Below, one piece after another: positions 5,935-7,724 of a stretch of 7,724 nucleotides of DNA (positions within the stretch are counted from its first letter, which is position 1; each line of letters starts with the position of its first letter). The notes below the pieces were generated by a model. The model did not search any database. It saw only the letters and a list, made by a program, of their open reading frames with translations, and had not been told where the DNA came from. The DNA is taken from the NCBI GenBank assembly GCA_016763665.1, contig JAESTI010000283.1:1-7724 (forward strand). Reading direction: 5' to 3'. A program made the translations under genes and the position numbers. Origin of the DNA: Bacteroidia bacterium. Lineage in GTDB: Bacteria; Bacteroidota; Bacteroidia; Flavobacteriales; NORP286.

Positions 5935-5964
5935 CAAAATTATTTATTTTGCAATGAAGTCCAA
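5935..5964 (-). promoter_or_regulatory. Consensus Bacteroidota promoter of the TMTC-like gene
   Basis: On the minus strand, TTG (complement of 5962-5964) is followed by exactly 19 bases and then TAATTTTG (complement of 5935-5942). This is an exact match to the TTG-N19-TAnnTTTG consensus. Transcription would start near 5928-5931, leaving a leader of about 13-16 bases before the TTG start codon at 5915. It is the best promoter match in the window. Confidence 0.65.
5944..5951 (+). promoter_or_regulatory. Weak candidate -7 element for the GT39-like gene
   Basis: TTATTTTG matches TAnnTTTG in all but the second base and would place transcription start near 5957, about 26 bases before the ATG at 5983. 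No TTG is present about 19 bases upstream. It lies inside the spacer of the minus-strand promoter, so the two polymerases would compete if both sites are real. Confidence 0.25.
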
Positions 5965-5982
5965 GATAATACTTTCCTTAGG

Positions 5983-7677
5983 ATGCAATCCAAAAAGAAA
6001 AAATCAAAACAATCAGTTCATAAGTCTTCTAATAAAAAACAAGAAAAACCGAGACTTGAACTGACAACTTCTCTTGATGGTTATTTCAAAAAAGCATTTT
6101 GGATAATTTTTATTGGTGCCTTATTTCTGCTTCCTTATTTGAGTTTTGATTTTGGTATTACCTGGGATGAAACGCTTCAAAATGAATATGGTAAAGAAAT
6201 ACTAAAGTATTTCGAAACATTTGGAAAAGAAAAGAAGAACCTGCTTCCCGGTGGGTATATTCTTCATAGTGTAGCAATATATAATTACGGTGGGTTATTT
6301 GATTTTCTTTCGGCTTTTTCCAATAAATACCTCTCTCCTTTCGGAGAATACGAAACACGACACATCATCAATTCACTGTTCGGGTTATTTACGATATTGT
6401 TTACATCATTATTAGCAAAATCATTAGCTGGATGGAGAGCAGGATTGATCTGCTTACTTTTCATGCTTTGTTCACCGAGATTTATAGGTCATAGCATCAA
6501 TAATCCAAAAGATATTCCATTCGCTGCTGCTTATATATTCTCAATTTATTATTTGATCAAGTTTCTAAAACAACTTCCAAAGCCAGATATTAAAACCATG
6601 ATTTTTCTAAGTGCTGGAATCGCACTTAGCATAAATATCCGTATTGGAGGATTATTGGTTATAGCCTATATTGTGCTTTTCTCCTCAATCTGGTTCATTC
6701 CTGCGTACTTAAAAAATAAATTTCCTCTTAAAACATTAAAAAAACTCACTATCTATCTTTTAGGGATAATTGTTGCTGGATACTTTGCAGGGCTAATATT
6801 CTGGCCATATGCACACCAAGCTCCGTTAAGCAATCCTTTCAATGCATTAACTTATTTATCAACAACTGCAGTAGCCGGAGAATGGACCATGCTATTTGAA
6901 GGGGAAACCATCTTAACCTCTGATGCCCCATGGTATTACATTTTCAAATGGATGTTAATTTCTATTCCGTTATTTGCTTTACTGGGTGTAAGCTTGTTCT
7001 TAATCCAAATAAGAAGCATTCGAAAATATAAGGAATTCAAGTGGTTGTTGATTCTCGCCTTTACATTTCTATTTCCAATACTATACGCTATGTATAAAGG
7101 ATCTATAGTATATGATGGATGGCGGCATTTTATATTTACATATCCGATATTAATAATATTATCCGCAATTGGAGTAGAAATTATACTTAGAAAATATTCA
7201 AATAAAATTCAATATTTTCTTTATTTCATTCTTCTAATACTGCTATTTATTCCCGTTAGATGGAGTATCAAAAATCATCCTCATGAAGGTGTTTATTTTA
7301 ATGCTTTCGCTGGTGGATTAGAAAATGCCTGGAACCAATATGAAACTGATTATTGGGGCAACAGTTTAAGATTTGCAGGTGAGTGGTTGGGAGATTATTG
7401 CAATGAGAAGTATCCGGGTGAACATGTTACAATATTTGCTGATGGGCATCCCGAATCAACCGCTTATTATTTAAAACCTAAATTGGGTGAAAATTCCACA
7501 ATAGATATTACCGATAAAGTACCCTATGATTTTGCTATACTTTATTGCCGATATAGAGTGAATAATCCAAAATTCACAGATACATGGCCTCCACAAGGAA
7601 CAATTCATGAAGTAAAAGCAGATAATGCAACTTTATGTGCAATTGTAGAGTATCCACATCAGTTTAGCTCCAAATAG
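5983..7677 (+). CDS. Glycosyltransferase family 39 / PMT-like (GT-C) membrane protein
   Basis: This 564-residue polytopic inner-membrane protein has a strongly basic, lysine-rich cytoplasmic N-terminus (residues 1-24) before the first membrane segment (about 38-56). The first periplasmic loop starts G58-I-T-W-D-E63; the D-E pair matches the catalytic acidic motif of GT39/ArnT/PMT enzymes. A second family motif is H170-x3-N174-P-K-D177-I-P-F. Several hydrophobic segments follow, up to about residue 425. The C-terminal part (about 430-564) is soluble, with H432-P-H-E-G-V-Y-F-N440, G444-G and D456-Y-W-G, a pattern I associate with large GT39-like proteins of bacteria. Predicted activity is sugar transfer from a polyprenyl-phosphate donor at the periplasmic face; donor and acceptor are unknown. 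The ATG at 5983 is the only in-frame start before TM1. It is divergent from the TMTC-like gene, 67 bp away. Confidence 0.85.
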   Translation: MQSKKKKSKQSVHKSSNKKQEKPRLELTTSLDGYFKKAFWIIFIGALFLLPYLSFDFGITWDETLQNEYGKEILKYFETFGKEKKNLLPGGYILHSVAIYNYGGLFDFLSAFSNKYLSPFGEYETRHIINSLFGLFTILFTSLLAKSLAGWRAGLICLLFMLCSPRFIGHSINNPKDIPFAAAYIFSIYYLIKFLKQLPKPDIKTMIFLSAGIALSINIRIGGLLVIAYIVLFSSIWFIPAYLKNKFPLKTLKKLTIYLLGIIVAGYFAGLIFWPYAHQAPLSNPFNALTYLSTTAVAGEWTMLFEGETILTSDAPWYYIFKWMLISIPLFALLGVSLFLIQIRSIRKYKEFKWLLILAFTFLFPILYAMYKGSIVYDGWRHFIFTYPILIILSAIGVEIILRKYSNKIQYFLYFILLILLFIPVRWSIKNHPHEGVYFNAFAGGLENAWNQYETDYWGNSLRFAGEWLGDYCNEKYPGEHVTIFADGHPESTAYYLKPKLGENSTIDITDKVPYDFAILYCRYRVNNPKFTDTWPPQGTIHEVKADNATLCAIVEYPHQFSSK

Positions 7678-7724
7678 ATGGAAAACGCAACAAATTCCGT
7701 ATTTAGCTTTTTCTGCAAATACAA
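7678..7724 (+). CDS. Possible start of another gene, cut by the window end
   Basis: An ATG directly follows the TAG of the GT39-like gene and its frame stays open for 15 codons to the window edge (beginning MENATNSVFS). Abutting stop and start codons also occur at 1782/1783, so a coupled downstream gene is plausible. The stretch is too short to recognise a family or exclude chance. Confidence 0.3.
   Translation, partial: MENATNSVFSFFCKY

Noticed and set aside
5766..5957. Plus-strand open frame of 63 codons over the start of the TMTC-like gene
   Set aside because: Antisense to the conserved DWDD loop and it runs through the divergent promoter; no domain recognised.
5954..6064. ATG at 5954 opening a 36-codon frame overlapping the GT39-like start
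   Set aside because: Out of frame with the GT39-like protein, no domain, and the overlap explains its lysine-rich composition. A regulatory upstream frame is possible but nothing supports it.
6158..6358. Minus-strand open frame of 66 codons in the GT39-like gene
   Set aside because: Antisense shadow of a conserved coding region with no recognisable protein features.

Overview
The window is low-GC (AT-rich), densely coding chromosomal DNA from a member of the Bacteroidota. A Cytophagales- or Flavobacteriales-like organism is my best guess; no rRNA or marker gene fixes it. Four things support the phylum: a DUF2851 protein, a family I know mainly from this phylum; no Shine-Dalgarno sequences ahead of the genes; promoter elements of the Bacteroidota type (TTG, about 19 nt, TAnnTTTG); and TTG start codons on two otherwise canonical proteins.

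Layout, left to right. A DUF2851 gene enters from the left edge with its first few codons missing. Two tiny PspC-domain membrane protein genes follow in tandem; the second (1612-1782, 56 aa) is easily missed because of its size. An RmlD-like extended SDR gene starts on a TTG directly abutting the stop of the second PspC gene. After a short gap with its own probable promoter comes a complete NSS-family sodium-dependent transporter. It converges on a minus-strand gene for a TMTC-like membrane protein with four C-terminal TPRs, and a hairpin terminator lies between them. Divergent from that gene, across a 67-bp promoter region, is a second polytopic membrane protein of the glycosyltransferase 39 / PMT (GT-C) type. 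A possible start of another gene abuts its stop codon at the right edge. No gene-free stretch exceeds 300 bases.

How the genes work together. The two GT-C-like proteins (4191-5915 and 5983-7677) form a divergent pair that probably uses polyprenyl-phosphate-linked sugars at the outer face of the inner membrane, and could share control. The left block (DUF2851, PspC, PspC, SDR) is co-directional and tightly spaced at the PspC/SDR junction, but its members have no obvious shared pathway. The transporter looks like its own unit.

I see no mobile element, CRISPR array, defence locus, tRNA or rRNA. The gene content is ordinary. The most unusual signal is non-coding: three short, degenerate arrays with a strict 7-bp period. 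Two share an AACT core and run through the stop codons of DUF2851 and the SDR, so they encode the last few residues of those proteins. The third lies between the two PspC genes and consists of two inverted blocks of one heptamer. Whether these are slippage products, relics of a repeat family or functional 3'-end elements cannot be decided from this window.
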